Below are positions 1 through 8,725 of a stretch of 64,000 bases of DNA, piece after piece. This DNA comes from Phyllobacterium zundukense. Lineage in GTDB: Bacteria > Pseudomonadota > Alphaproteobacteria > Rhizobiales > Rhizobiaceae. Under the pieces are notes generated by a model. That model ran no database searches and had not been told where the DNA came from. It saw nothing but the letters and a program-made list of their open reading frames with translations. A program made the position numbers and the translations under genes. How positions within the stretch are numbered: the stretch's first letter is position 1; each line of letters begins with the position of its first letter. The stretch spans positions 3,207,001 through 3,271,000 of the forward strand of contig NZ_CP104973.1 of the NCBI RefSeq assembly GCF_025452195.1, given 5' to 3'.

Positions 1-1
1 T

Positions 2-181
2 ATCAAGACAGCCGACTGGGTCATCGACCTTGGACCGCATGGCGGCGACGGCGGAGGTGAGATCGTGGCTGTCGGCCGGCCGGAGGATATTGCCGAGGCC
101 GAACGCTCCTATACCGGCCAGTTCCTCAGGGAGCTTTTGCGCAGGCGCCCGGGACACAAGGCGCAAGCCGCGGCAGAATAA
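2..181 (+). CDS. uvrA: UvrA excinuclease ABC subunit A, C-terminal fragment
   Basis: Only the last 59 codons are inside the window; the gene begins upstream. Frame 2 reads [20 protein letters not shown] and continues through [21 protein letters not shown] to a TAA stop. The D-LGP-GGDGGG-I stretch is the conserved end of UvrA, just after the second ATPase domain. UvrA finds bulky DNA lesions together with UvrB in nucleotide excision repair. The fragment ends 22 nt before the next gene on the same strand, so the two may be cotranscribed. Confidence 0.9.
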   Translation: MKTADWVIDLGPHGGDGGGEIVAVGRPEDIAEAERSYTGQFLRELLRRRPGHKAQAAAE

Positions 182-203
182 TCGATCTAGGGAGGAGACG
201 GAG

Positions 204-1007
204 ATGACCAGCGGGACCATAAGGGCGGGCATTGGTGGCTGGATTTTCGAGCCCTGGCGCGGCACCTTCTATCCAAAGGGCCTCTCCAAGGCCAAGGAAC
301 TCGAATATGCAGGCCAGCATTTGCAGACGATCGAGATCAACAGCACCTATTACGGTACGCAGAAGCCCGAGACTTTCGCCAAATGGGCGAGCCAGGTGCC
401 GAACGGCTTCGTTTTCTCGGTCAAGGGCAATCGTTTTGTCACCAACCGCCGCGTTCTAGCCGAAGCCGGCGAGTCGATGCAGCGCTTCATCAAGTCCGGT
501 ATAGCCGAGCTGGGCGATCGGCTCGGACCGCTGATCTGGCAATTTGCACCGACGAAAAAGTTCGATGCGGATGATTTCGGCGCCTTTCTCGATCTCCTGC
601 CGAAGAACGAATCCGGCCTCCCCCTGCGCCACGCCGTGGAGGTTCGAAATCCTTCCTTCATCGATCCTGACTTTGTGGCGCTGGCCCGCAAGAAGGGCGT
701 TGCAGTGGTTTATGCGGAACATTTAGAATACCCGGAAATTGCCGATGTGACCGCTGATTTCATCTATGCCCGTCTGCAGAAGGGTGATGATGCCATCGAA
801 ACTGCCTATCCTGCCAAGGCGCTCGACAAGTGGGCAGATCGTGTCAAACAGTGGGCAAAAGGTGATGTACCGGATGACTTGCCACTGGCCTCTCCGAAGC
901 AGCATCCGGAAAAGCAGCCTCGCGATGTTTTCGTCTATTTCATCCACGAAGGCAAAGTGCACGCCCCGCAGGCAGCACAGGCTCTAACCCAGCGTCTGAA
1001 TGCGTAA
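204..1007 (+). CDS. DUF72 family protein (TIM-barrel fold, unknown function)
   Basis: This 267-residue protein starts MTSGTIRAGIGGWIFEPWRG and has the DUF72 (YecE-like) hallmarks: an early GGW-x-PWRG-FYP stretch, an EINSTYY motif, FSVKGNRFVTN, and a late VYFIHEG segment. The family adopts a TIM-barrel-like fold but its reaction is not established. I chose the ATG preceded by GGAGGAG at 191-197. A longer reading frame from position 30 exists, but its extra residues only overlap the uvrA 3' end in another frame and look non-coding. Cytoplasmic; no signal peptide is seen. Confidence 0.88.
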   Translation: MTSGTIRAGIGGWIFEPWRGTFYPKGLSKAKELEYAGQHLQTIEINSTYYGTQKPETFAKWASQVPNGFVFSVKGNRFVTNRRVLAEAGESMQRFIKSGIAELGDRLGPLIWQFAPTKKFDADDFGAFLDLLPKNESGLPLRHAVEVRNPSFIDPDFVALARKKGVAVVYAEHLEYPEIADVTADFIYARLQKGDDAIETAYPAKALDKWADRVKQWAKGDVPDDLPLASPKQHPEKQPRDVFVYFIHEGKVHAPQAAQALTQRLNA

Positions 1008-1185
1008 CTCAAACCACCGACGCGCAATCCCTGTCCAAAAAATATGCAATCTGCACATTTTTGCATCAGCTTGCTGCATCGCTGCTTGTGCTTTACGGTG
1101 ACGAGTTAGGCAGAGAGGCAGAACACCTGCTGCCATTCACGCGATAAACTCAGGTTCCGGGAAATATTTAAACTATTCAACCGAG

Positions 1186-1202
1186 TTGGCATGCTTCCTG
1201 CT
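1186..1202 (+). promoter_or_regulatory. Sigma-54 (RpoN) promoter for glnBA
   Basis: The sequence TTGGCATGCTTCCTGCT places GG (1188-1189) and GC (1200-1201) exactly 10 nt apart, the spacing that defines -24/-12 promoters, and fits TGGCAYG-N4-TTGCW apart from one base. The predicted start is near 1213, leaving a leader of about 47 nt before glnB. glnBA promoters of this type, driven by NtrC under nitrogen limitation, are known in rhizobia. I did not find a convincing NtrC palindrome in 1008-1180, although that stretch holds several TGCA/GCAT half-site-like words. Confidence 0.72.
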
Positions 1203-1244
1203 TTTTGAAGTGAAAGCGGGCAAGAGGTCCGTTTCTATGCATAG

Positions 1245-1598
<354 letters not shown>

Positions 1599-1669
1599 TT
1601 CCCAAGCCCCTCCGCTGGCACGTTCGCGCCGGCAACCAGTATCATCGTCGCTGAACAAGGAAAATTGAT

Positions 1670-3079
1670 ATGACGACCGCTAAAGATATTCTGAAACAGA
1701 TCAAGGATAACGACGTAAAATTCCTTGATCTCCGCTTCACTGATCCAAAGGGGAAGCTGCAGCATGTGACGATGGATATTGCTGAAGTTGACGAAGACAT
1801 GTTTGCCGATGGCGTCATGTTCGACGGCTCTTCCATTGCCGGCTGGAAGGCCATCAATGAGTCCGACATGGTTCTCATGCCAGACACCGATACGGTTCAC
1901 ATGGATCCGTTTTTCGCGCAGTCAACCATGGTTATCCTTTGCGACATTCTCGATCCAATCTCCGGTGAATCCTACAATCGCGATCCGCGCGGCACGGCCA
2001 AGAAGGCCGAAGCCTACATGAAGGCAGAAGGCATCGGCGACACCATCTTCGTTGGTCCGGAAGCTGAGTTCTTTGTTTTCGACGACGTCAAGTACAAGGC
2101 AGATCCGTACAACACTGGCTTCAAGGTCGACTCTACCGAATTGCCGTCGAATGACGACACGGATTATGAAACAGGCAATCTTGGCCACCGTCCGCGCGTC
2201 AAGGGCGGCTACTTTCCGGTCCCGCCAGTCGACAGCGCGCAGGATATGCGTTCGGAAATGCTCACCGTTCTCACGGAAATGGGTGTGCGCGTTGAAAAGC
2301 ACCATCACGAAGTGGCTGCCGCCCAGCACGAGCTTGGCATCAAGTTCGACGCCCTCACCCGCAACGCCGACAAGATGCTGATTTACAAGTACGTCGTGCA
2401 CCAGGTCGCCAATGCCTATGGCAAGACGGCGACCTTCATGCCGAAGCCGATTTTTGGTGACAATGGTTCGGGCATGCACGTTCACATGTCGATCTGGAAG
2501 GAAGGCAAGCCGACTTTCGCCGGCAACGAATATGCCGGTTTGTCGGAAAGCTGCCTGTTCTTCATCGGCGGCATCATCAAGCATGCCAAGGCTATCAACG
2601 CCTTCACAAACCCCTCGACCAACTCCTACAAGCGCCTCGTTCCAGGCTATGAAGCTCCGGTTCTGCTAGCCTACTCGGCACGCAACCGCTCGGCATCCTG
2701 CCGCATTCCATTCGGCTCTTCGCCAAAGTCCAAGCGCGTTGAAATCCGCTTCCCGGATCCGACAGCCAACCCTTATCTCGGCTTTGCCGCGATGCTGATG
2801 GCCGGTCTCGACGGCATCAAGAACAAGATCCATCCTGGCCAGCCGATGGACAAGGACCTTTATGATCTTCCTGCAAAGGAACTCAAGAAGATTCCGACCG
2901 TATGCGGCTCGCTGCGTGAAGCTCTCCAGAGCCTCGACAAGGACCGTGGCTTCCTGAAGGCCGGTGGCGTATTCGATGACGATCAGATCGACTCGTTCAT
3001 CGAACTGAAGATGGCCGAAGTGATGCGTTTCGAAATGACACCGCATCCGGTCGAATACGACATGTACTACTCGGTCTGA
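1670..3079 (+). CDS. glnA: Glutamine synthetase type I
   Basis: This 469-residue enzyme condenses ammonium and glutamate to glutamine with ATP and acts as a cytoplasmic dodecamer. FDGSSIAGW at residues 51-59 is the family signature, followed by the metal-binding [11 protein letters not shown] and the [10 protein letters not shown] segment. DLYDLPAKE places the adenylylation Tyr at residue 398, so activity should be controlled by GlnE, consistent with linkage to glnB. The start has AAGGAAAA about 8 nt upstream. A strong intrinsic terminator follows the TGA closely, which closes the glnBA operon. Confidence 0.98.
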   Translation: MTTAKDILKQIKDNDVKFLDLRFTDPKGKLQHVTMDIAEVDEDMFADGVMFDGSSIAGWKAINESDMVLMPDTDTVHMDPFFAQSTMVILCDILDPISGESYNRDPRGTAKKAEAYMKAEGIGDTIFVGPEAEFFVFDDVKYKADPYNTGFKVDSTELPSNDDTDYETGNLGHRPRVKGGYFPVPPVDSAQDMRSEMLTVLTEMGVRVEKHHHEVAAAQHELGIKFDALTRNADKMLIYKYVVHQVANAYGKTATFMPKPIFGDNGSGMHVHMSIWKEGKPTFAGNEYAGLSESCLFFIGGIIKHAKAINAFTNPSTNSYKRLVPGYEAPVLLAYSARNRSASCRIPFGSSPKSKRVEIRFPDPTANPYLGFAAMLMAGLDGIKNKIHPGQPMDKDLYDLPAKELKKIPTVCGSLREALQSLDKDRGFLKAGGVFDDDQIDSFIELKMAEVMRFEMTPHPVEYDMYYSV

Positions 3080-3100
3080 TTTGGCCGAGATTCGAAAAAG

Positions 3101-3127
3101 AACCCCGGTGCGAGCCGGGGTTTTTTT
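3101..3127 (+). terminator. Rho-independent terminator of glnBA
   Basis: AACCCCGG, loop TGCGAG, CCGGGG, then seven T residues: a 6-bp all-GC stem with a clean U-tract 22 nt after the glnA stop. It also lies just beyond the end of the convergent ATP12 gene. Confidence 0.92.
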
Positions 3128-3159
3128 ATCCAAGCGCTGTTCGACAAGACAAGAGCGGA

Positions 3160-3954
3160 TTACGAAGCGGAAACAGCTTCCAGCATCTTCACCGCTGCCG
3201 TCATCTCGCGTTCACGCACAGCGCGGCGGGCAGCGGCTTCGGCGTCTTCGCCCCAATGCTCGATCGTCCAGTCTTCATCAACGTGCGCCAGCCTCCACGC
3301 TTCATCGCCGGAAATCTCGCCTTTGGCGACGGCGAGCGCCATGATTGCCGAGCCGGTCAATGTCGTGATCGTATGCAGCGCGGCAATGGCGAACGGGTCA
3401 TTGAACTGGCCGAGATGAACACTGAAAGCGCCGAGCGCCTCGCGCGGCTGCTCGACATGCATTACGCCTTCCGCCAATACGAAGCGCGCGCCGAGGTTCA
3501 ATGCCGCCCAATCGATGAGCGGATCCCAAAGTTCGGTCTGGCGATTGACCAGCCGCTCGGGCGAGCCGGCGCGATAACACAACATGTCGGATGAGGCGAA
3601 GCGCAGCACATCCTCCAGCACCGCCTGCGGGTCATTGACAATGCCGTCGATGGCTGTATTCGCCAATCGTGTCGCTGGCATCCGGGCCGGGTCGATTTCC
3701 TTGTCCTGTGCCGAGAACTCATCGGCAATCAATTGCGCCGCCGCTCGCGTCGGCAGTGCAAGGGTCTGCCGCGCCGGTGTCTTGACCGCGCGGCCATCCA
3801 GCTTGACAGCAAACATGCCCTCATGCTCGGCCACTGCGGCTTCCTTGTAAAAGCGCTTTGGCAAAGGCATTTTCGACTGGATCTGCGCGCGGCGAACAGG
3901 ATCCGGATCGGAAAGGTCCTGTTTCTTGTCCATATTGAAAAGGTCGTTACGCAT
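3160..3954 (-). CDS. ATP12-family F1-ATPase assembly chaperone
   Basis: This 264-residue protein matches the ATP12 family, which binds the F1 alpha subunit before F1-ATPase assembly and occurs in mitochondria and alphaproteobacteria. Recognisable parts are KRFYKEAAV near residue 34, LDGRAVKTPAR near 52, DMLCYRAGSPERLV in the middle, and the C-terminal HVDEDWTIEHWGED. Two alternative starts exist (MRNDLFN and MDKKQDL). It ends facing the glnA terminator and starts 16 nt after the rluC-like gene, so it is probably the last gene of a crcB-rluC-atp12 unit. Confidence 0.9.
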   Translation of the reverse strand: MRNDLFNMDKKQDLSDPDPVRRAQIQSKMPLPKRFYKEAAVAEHEGMFAVKLDGRAVKTPARQTLALPTRAAAQLIADEFSAQDKEIDPARMPATRLANTAIDGIVNDPQAVLEDVLRFASSDMLCYRAGSPERLVNRQTELWDPLIDWAALNLGARFVLAEGVMHVEQPREALGAFSVHLGQFNDPFAIAALHTITTLTGSAIMALAVAKGEISGDEAWRLAHVDEDWTIEHWGEDAEAAARRAVREREMTAAVKMLEAVSAS

Positions 3955-3970
3955 CGTGACAGTCCGCTAA

Positions 3971-4960
3971 TTAATTATCTTCGTCGCCGTCGCTCTCATC
4001 GAGTCCCAGCAGGTTCCAGGTCTGCACCATATGGGGTGGCAATGGCGCGGTTACATCGATGATGCCGCCCGAAGGGTTGGGAACACGGATCCGGCGAGCA
4101 TGCAGGTGCAAGCGGTTCTGGATACCGCCCGGGAACGACCAGTTCGTATCCGCTTCGAAATATTTCGGGTCGCCGATGATCGGGCAGCCGATGTGGGCAG
4201 CGTGCACGCGCAATTGATGCGTGCGGCCCGTATAGGGTTCCATCTCCAGCCACGTCAGAACCTGTCCGGCGGACTCGATCACACGATAATAGGAGACGGC
4301 ATGGTCTGAATCCGGTTCGCCGTGCTGGGCAACGCGCATGCGGTCGCCGTCGGGCGTCGTTTCCTTGACCAGCCAAGTGGTGATCTTGTCCTCGCGCTTG
4401 CGCGGTATGCCTTTCACCAGGGCCCAATAAGTTTTCTTCGTCTCACGCTCGCGAAAAGCCGCGGTCAGCGCCTGCGCAGCGCCGCGTGTGCGGGCAACCA
4501 CGAGAACGCCCGACGTGTCGCGGTCGAGCCGGTGAACAAGCCGCGGCTTTTCGCCCTTCTTGTTGCGCCAGGCTTCCAGCATGTCATCGACATGGCGATT
4601 GACGCCGGAGCCGCCCTGCACTGCCAGACCCGCCGGCTTGTTGAAAACGAAAACCTTCGGATCTTCATAGAGCAGCATCTGCTTCAGGACATCGCCATCG
4701 TCACGGCCGCGAATGCTCTTGCCAGTCAAATGACCTTCAGCCTTCGAATCGACCGGCAGCGGAGGGATGCGGACTGTCTGTCCGGCTTGCAGCCTTGTGT
4801 CGGATTTGGCGCGCGATCCATCGATCCTTATCTGGCCGGACCGCAACAATTTCTGCAGATGCCCGAAGCCCAAACCAGGAAAATGTACCTTGAACCAACG
4901 GTCGAGGCGCATTTCCGCCTCACCCGTATCGACTGTCTTCTGTTCTACCGCTGCCATCAA
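3971..4960 (-). CDS. rluC: RluA/RluC-family 23S rRNA pseudouridine synthase
   Basis: The 329-residue protein has an N-terminal S4-type RNA-binding domain (about residues 17-70, RLDRWFKVHFPGLGFGHLQK) and a pseudouridine synthase domain with the catalytic motif HRLDRDTSG at 143-151, where Asp146 is the nucleophile. Later blocks EPYTGRTHQLRVH and GCPIIGDPKYF fit the RluA family. The likely role is uridine isomerisation in 23S rRNA. RluC is the best family name, but the exact target sites cannot be read from sequence. It lies 33 nt after crcB and 16 nt before the ATP12 gene. Confidence 0.9.
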   Translation of the reverse strand: MMAAVEQKTVDTGEAEMRLDRWFKVHFPGLGFGHLQKLLRSGQIRIDGSRAKSDTRLQAGQTVRIPPLPVDSKAEGHLTGKSIRGRDDGDVLKQMLLYEDPKVFVFNKPAGLAVQGGSGVNRHVDDMLEAWRNKKGEKPRLVHRLDRDTSGVLVVARTRGAAQALTAAFRERETKKTYWALVKGIPRKREDKITTWLVKETTPDGDRMRVAQHGEPDSDHAVSYYRVIESAGQVLTWLEMEPYTGRTHQLRVHAAHIGCPIIGDPKYFEADTNWSFPGGIQNRLHLHARRIRVPNPSGGIIDVTAPLPPHMVQTWNLLGLDESDGDEDN

Positions 4961-4993
4961 CTCTGCCTTTTTAGATCAGAGGTGCGAATAGCA

Positions 4994-5371
4994 CTAAGTA
5001 GTCATTCTTGCGAGCCATAATCCAAAAAACAGCGCGCCAATGCTCAAGATCACACTCGCCAGCATATAAAAAAGAGCGATTGCGAGTTCACCGCGTTCCC
5101 AAAGCACCGCGACATCCAGCGAAAATGACGAAAACGTCGTGAAGCCGCCTAGAATCCCGATGGCTATGAAGAGCCGCAGTTCAGGCGATCCTTCGAAGCG
5201 GCGGGCGAGAAGCTCGATAAAAAGGCCCATGAGAAAGCCGCCGATGACATTCACCGCCAGTGTTCCGTACGGGAAGGCCACGCCGAAGACTCGCGCCATC
5301 CCGACCCCGACAAGATATCGCGCGACAGATCCGATGGCTCCACCTGAAGCCACAAGTAATATTGCGTTCAT
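4994..5371 (-). CDS. crcB: Fluoride efflux channel Fluc/CrcB
   Basis: This is a short, very hydrophobic protein of 125 residues with four predicted membrane segments, the usual length for CrcB. GGAIGSVARYLVG at the start, NVIGGFLMGLFIE near residue 40 and GILGGFTTFSSFSLDV near 73-88 are the conserved Fluc blocks; the Phe and Ser/Thr residues of the last block line the fluoride pore. It exports fluoride as a dual-topology dimer. It heads a leftward cluster with rluC and the ATP12 gene. I see no fluoride riboswitch in the roughly 200 nt upstream. Confidence 0.93.
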   Translation of the reverse strand: MNAILLVASGGAIGSVARYLVGVGMARVFGVAFPYGTLAVNVIGGFLMGLFIELLARRFEGSPELRLFIAIGILGGFTTFSSFSLDVAVLWERGELAIALFYMLASVILSIGALFFGLWLARMTT

Positions 5372-5571
5372 TTTACATTCAGCCTGCGCAGTTTATGTTG
5401 CCAACTCAAATGGTTGAATCATCACGGGACGTTACGCGACGTAGAAAAATGTTCCACACAGGAACGCGGAACTGGCTTAACTTTAGAGCATTGAATATTG
5501 CGGTGCACAAGAGTCTGATGCAGTGTCATTTCTACAGCGTGAGTAGCGGGCCCCAGTAGCGGAGTGGCAAA

Positions 5572-7347
5572 GTGTCATTGTTAAACATCTATTGGAAATC
5601 GCTCCAATATCTCGGCGCTGAGAAGCGCGCGACTGTGTTTATCTGCGCCGTCAACGTCGCCCTGGCATTGACGATGTTGTTCGAGCCGTTGCTTATGGGT
5701 CTCGTCATCCAGGCAATTGCCGACAAGTCCGACATCTGGCTCCCGCTTACTCAATTGGCAGCGGTTGGTTTGTTCCACATCGGCGCGAATGTCCTGGTTG
5801 CACGCGAGGCCGACCGCCTTGCGCACCGGCGCAAGCTTGCCGTGCTCACGGAGTCTTACAATCGCGTGATCAGCATGCCGCTCTCGTGGCACCACCAGCG
5901 TGGCACGTCCAATGCGATGCATACGCTTTTGCGTGCTATCGAGACATTGTTTGGCCTTTGGCTCGAATTCATGCGCACGCATCTCGCGACTGCGGTGGCG
6001 CTGGGAGGGCTCATTCCGTTGGCTTTGACGCAAGACTGGCGTCTGGCTTCGGTATTGGGGGTCCTGGGTGTCGTTTACGTCCTCGTGAGCCGCTTTGTCA
6101 CGGCCAAGACCAAGGACGGTCAGGCCCAGGTCGAGCGCCATCACATTACGGCCTTCAGCCACGTCACAGACTCGATGGGCAATCTCTCCGTATTGCAGAG
6201 CTACAATCGTATCGACGAAGAAACGCGCGCGCTGCAGTCCTACGCGAAGCAGCTGCTTGCCGCGCAATACCCTGTGTTGAACTGGTGGGCCTTGGCCGCC
6301 GGTATCAATCGCATGGCTTCTACAATCTCCATCCTGGTGGTTCTGGCTCTCGGCGCCCATTTCGTCATGCAAGGTGAAATGCTGGTCGGTCAGGTCGTGT
6401 CCTTCATCGGCTTCGCCACACTGCTGATCGGTCGTCTCGACCAGCTCAGTGCGTTCGTCAACCAGATTTTCGCAGCCCGCGCCAAGCTGGAAGACTTCTT
6501 CGAGATGGAAGAATCGGCCGCCTACGCGGTCGAGCCGAAGGCCGCGCACGATATCGACAACGTCAGCGGTAACGTCGAGTTCGAGAATGTTTCCTTCGAG
6601 TTCGCCAATTCGACACAGGGCCTCAAGAACGTTTCGTTCAAGGCCAAGGCTGGGCAGACCGTCGCCATCGTTGGCCCGACAGGTGCCGGCAAGACGACGC
6701 TGATAAATCTCTTGCAGCGTGTGTACGATCCGAAGGAAGGCCGTATTCTGGTCGATGGTATCGATACGCGTACCGTCAGCCGCCGGTCACTGCGCAACGC
6801 TATTGCAACCGTGTTCCAGGATGCGGGCATGTTCAACCGCTCGATCGAAGACAATATCCGTGTTGGTCGTCCGAAGGCCAGCGACGAGGACGTGCTTGCC
6901 GCGGCCGAAGCCGCCGATGCCAGCGACTTCATTCTCGCCAAGTCTGCCGGCTACGGGACTGTTGTCGGCGAGCGCGGTTCGCAGCTGTCGGGCGGTGAAC
7001 GCCAGCGCGTCGCCATCGCCCGCGCGATCCTCAAGGATGCGCCGATCCTCGTGCTCGACGAGGCAACCAGTGCACTCGACGTCGAGACGGAAGCACGCGT
7101 CAAGGTAGCTGTCGACAAGCTGTGCCAGAACCGCACGACCTTCATCATCGCTCACCGTCTCTCGACTGTCCGCGATGCCGACATCGTGCTCTTCATGGAC
7201 CAGGGCGAAATCGTCGAGTCCGGCAGCTTCGATGCCCTGGCACGCCAGAACGGCCGCTTCAGTTCGCTGCTCAAGGCGGGTGGCCTGAAGCTCGACGACG
7301 ATACGGCAAACGTAACGCCCTTCCCGCGCAAGCCGGAAGCTGCTTAA
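5572..7347 (+). CDS. ndvA: Cyclic beta-1,2-glucan ABC exporter NdvA/ChvA
   Basis: This 591-residue half-transporter has a six-helix membrane domain (about residues 15-300) fused to an ATPase. Walker A is GPTGAGKTT near 368-376, the signature LSGGERQRVAIARA near 472 and Walker B ILVLDEATSALD near 491. The N-terminus MSLLNIYWKSLQYLGAEKR and the whole layout match NdvA of Sinorhizobium and ChvA of Agrobacterium, which export cyclic beta-1,2-glucan to the periplasm for osmoadaptation and host interaction. Translation begins at GTG. It stands alone on the plus strand between leftward genes and ends at its own terminator. Confidence 0.93.
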   Translation: MSLLNIYWKSLQYLGAEKRATVFICAVNVALALTMLFEPLLMGLVIQAIADKSDIWLPLTQLAAVGLFHIGANVLVAREADRLAHRRKLAVLTESYNRVISMPLSWHHQRGTSNAMHTLLRAIETLFGLWLEFMRTHLATAVALGGLIPLALTQDWRLASVLGVLGVVYVLVSRFVTAKTKDGQAQVERHHITAFSHVTDSMGNLSVLQSYNRIDEETRALQSYAKQLLAAQYPVLNWWALAAGINRMASTISILVVLALGAHFVMQGEMLVGQVVSFIGFATLLIGRLDQLSAFVNQIFAARAKLEDFFEMEESAAYAVEPKAAHDIDNVSGNVEFENVSFEFANSTQGLKNVSFKAKAGQTVAIVGPTGAGKTTLINLLQRVYDPKEGRILVDGIDTRTVSRRSLRNAIATVFQDAGMFNRSIEDNIRVGRPKASDEDVLAAAEAADASDFILAKSAGYGTVVGERGSQLSGGERQRVAIARAILKDAPILVLDEATSALDVETEARVKVAVDKLCQNRTTFIIAHRLSTVRDADIVLFMDQGEIVESGSFDALARQNGRFSSLLKAGGLKLDDDTANVTPFPRKPEAA

Positions 7348-7370
7348 CGGACAAACATCACACAAACAAA

Positions 7371-7397
7371 AGGCCGCTTTTCAGCGGCCTTTTTTAT
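7371..7397. terminator. Terminator between ndvA and rarA (probably bidirectional)
   Basis: AGGCCGCT, loop TTTC, AGCGGCCT, then T6: a perfect 8-bp stem 23 nt after the ndvA stop. The upstream side is A-rich (ACAAACAAA), so the same stem could also end rarA transcripts from the other direction; rarA's stop codon overlaps the T-run. Confidence 0.9.
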
Positions 7398-8707
7398 TCC
7401 TCACCGCGTTCCCGCCGCAGCTTGTTCCAGTAGTCGATGCGCTTGCGTATCTCGCGTTCGAAGCCGCGTTCCGGCGGATCGTAAAACGTCTGCCGCCCAA
7501 GCGCTTCCGGAAAATAATTCTGGCCTGAAAAAGCCTCCGGCTGATCATGGTCGTAGGCATAGCCCTTGCCGTAGCCCTCGCCCTTCATCAGCTTCGTCGG
7601 CGCATTGAGGATATGCTTCGGCGGCACGAGCGAGCCGTTTTCCTTGGCCGCACGTGTTGCGGCCTTATAAGCCAGATAGACCGCATTGGATTTCGGCGCG
7701 GTGGCGAGATAGACGCAAGCCTGCGCCAGCGCCAGTTCACCCTCCGGCGAGCCCAGATAGTCATAGGCGTCCTTGGCGGCATTGCAGATCACCAGCGCCT
7801 GTGGATCGGCCATACCGATGTCCTCGCTTGCCATGCGCACGAGCCGCCGTCCAAGGTAGAGCGGGTCTTCACCCGCATCGAACATCCGGCAAAGGTAATA
7901 AAGCGCTGCATCAGGATCGGAACCCCGCACGGATTTATGCAGCGCCGAGATCAGATTGTAGTGACCGTCCTGGCTCTTGTCGTAGACCGGAGCGCGCCGC
8001 TGCACGATCTGCTGCACCCGTTCCGCGTCGAAAATCTCTCCATCTCGCGCTGCGCGCCAGACCTCCTCGGCAAGCGTCAGGATCGCCCGGCCGTCACCAT
8101 CGGCCATGCGCACGAGGCTTGCCCGCGCCTCGTCATTCAGCGGCAGGGCTTTGCCTTCATGACTTTCCGCACGTTCGAGCAGCGCGGTCAGGCTTGCCTC
8201 GTCATGCGGATGAAACACCAGCACCCGCGCACGCGACAACAAGGCCGCATTCAATTCAAAAGACGGGTTCTCCGTCGTCGCACCGACAAGAACGATTGTG
8301 CCATCCTCCATCACCGGCAAGAACGAATCCTGCTGCGCCCGGTTGAAGCGATGTATTTCGTCGACGAAGAGCAATGTCTGGCGGCCGGACATTTTTCGGG
8401 ACCGCGCCATGTCGAAGACCTTCTTCAGGTCCGCCACACCGGAGAAGATCGCCGATATCTGTTCGAAGGCCAAATTCGTTTCGTTGGCGAGAAGCCGGGC
8501 CACGGTTGTCTTGCCGGTCCCCGGCGGCCCCCAGAAGATCATCGAGCCGAGCGAGCCGGATGCGATCATCCGGGTCAAGGCGCCTTCAGCTCCGGTCAGA
8601 TGCTCCTGCCCGGTAACCTCGCCCAGCGTTTTTGGCCGCAATCGGTCCGCAAGCGGCCGGCTCCTGTCTGATGCCGGATCGTCATTGACCGAAAACAGGT
8701 CAGCCAT
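7394..8707 (-). CDS. rarA: Replication-associated recombination protein A (MgsA/WRNIP1 family AAA+ ATPase)
   Basis: The 437-residue AAA+ protein has Walker A GPPGTGKTT at residues 60-68, Walker B LLFVDEIHRFN near 115 and a sensor GATTENPSFELN. The C-terminal half carries the tetramerisation region typical of RarA (SDPDAALYYLCRMFDAGEDP, then the GEGYGKGYAYDHD block). RarA acts at stalled replication forks and gaps. It starts 18 nt after the stop of the DegP-type protease gene, so the two are likely cotranscribed. Length and motifs are normal. Confidence 0.95.
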   Translation of the reverse strand: MADLFSVNDDPASDRSRPLADRLRPKTLGEVTGQEHLTGAEGALTRMIASGSLGSMIFWGPPGTGKTTVARLLANETNLAFEQISAIFSGVADLKKVFDMARSRKMSGRQTLLFVDEIHRFNRAQQDSFLPVMEDGTIVLVGATTENPSFELNAALLSRARVLVFHPHDEASLTALLERAESHEGKALPLNDEARASLVRMADGDGRAILTLAEEVWRAARDGEIFDAERVQQIVQRRAPVYDKSQDGHYNLISALHKSVRGSDPDAALYYLCRMFDAGEDPLYLGRRLVRMASEDIGMADPQALVICNAAKDAYDYLGSPEGELALAQACVYLATAPKSNAVYLAYKAATRAAKENGSLVPPKHILNAPTKLMKGEGYGKGYAYDHDQPEAFSGQNYFPEALGRQTFYDPPERGFEREIRKRIDYWNKLRRERGEE

Positions 8708-8725
8708 ATTCTCTATTTGCCTCGC

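Noticed and set aside
30..203. Longer start for the DUF72 gene
   Set aside because: The extra codons overlay the uvrA end in another frame, and a strong ribosome-binding site precedes the ATG at 204.
1040..1100. TGCA-rich words upstream of glnB as NtrC sites
   Set aside because: The half-sites are spaced 6 nt apart, not the expected arrangement for a TGCAC-N7-GTGCA type site.
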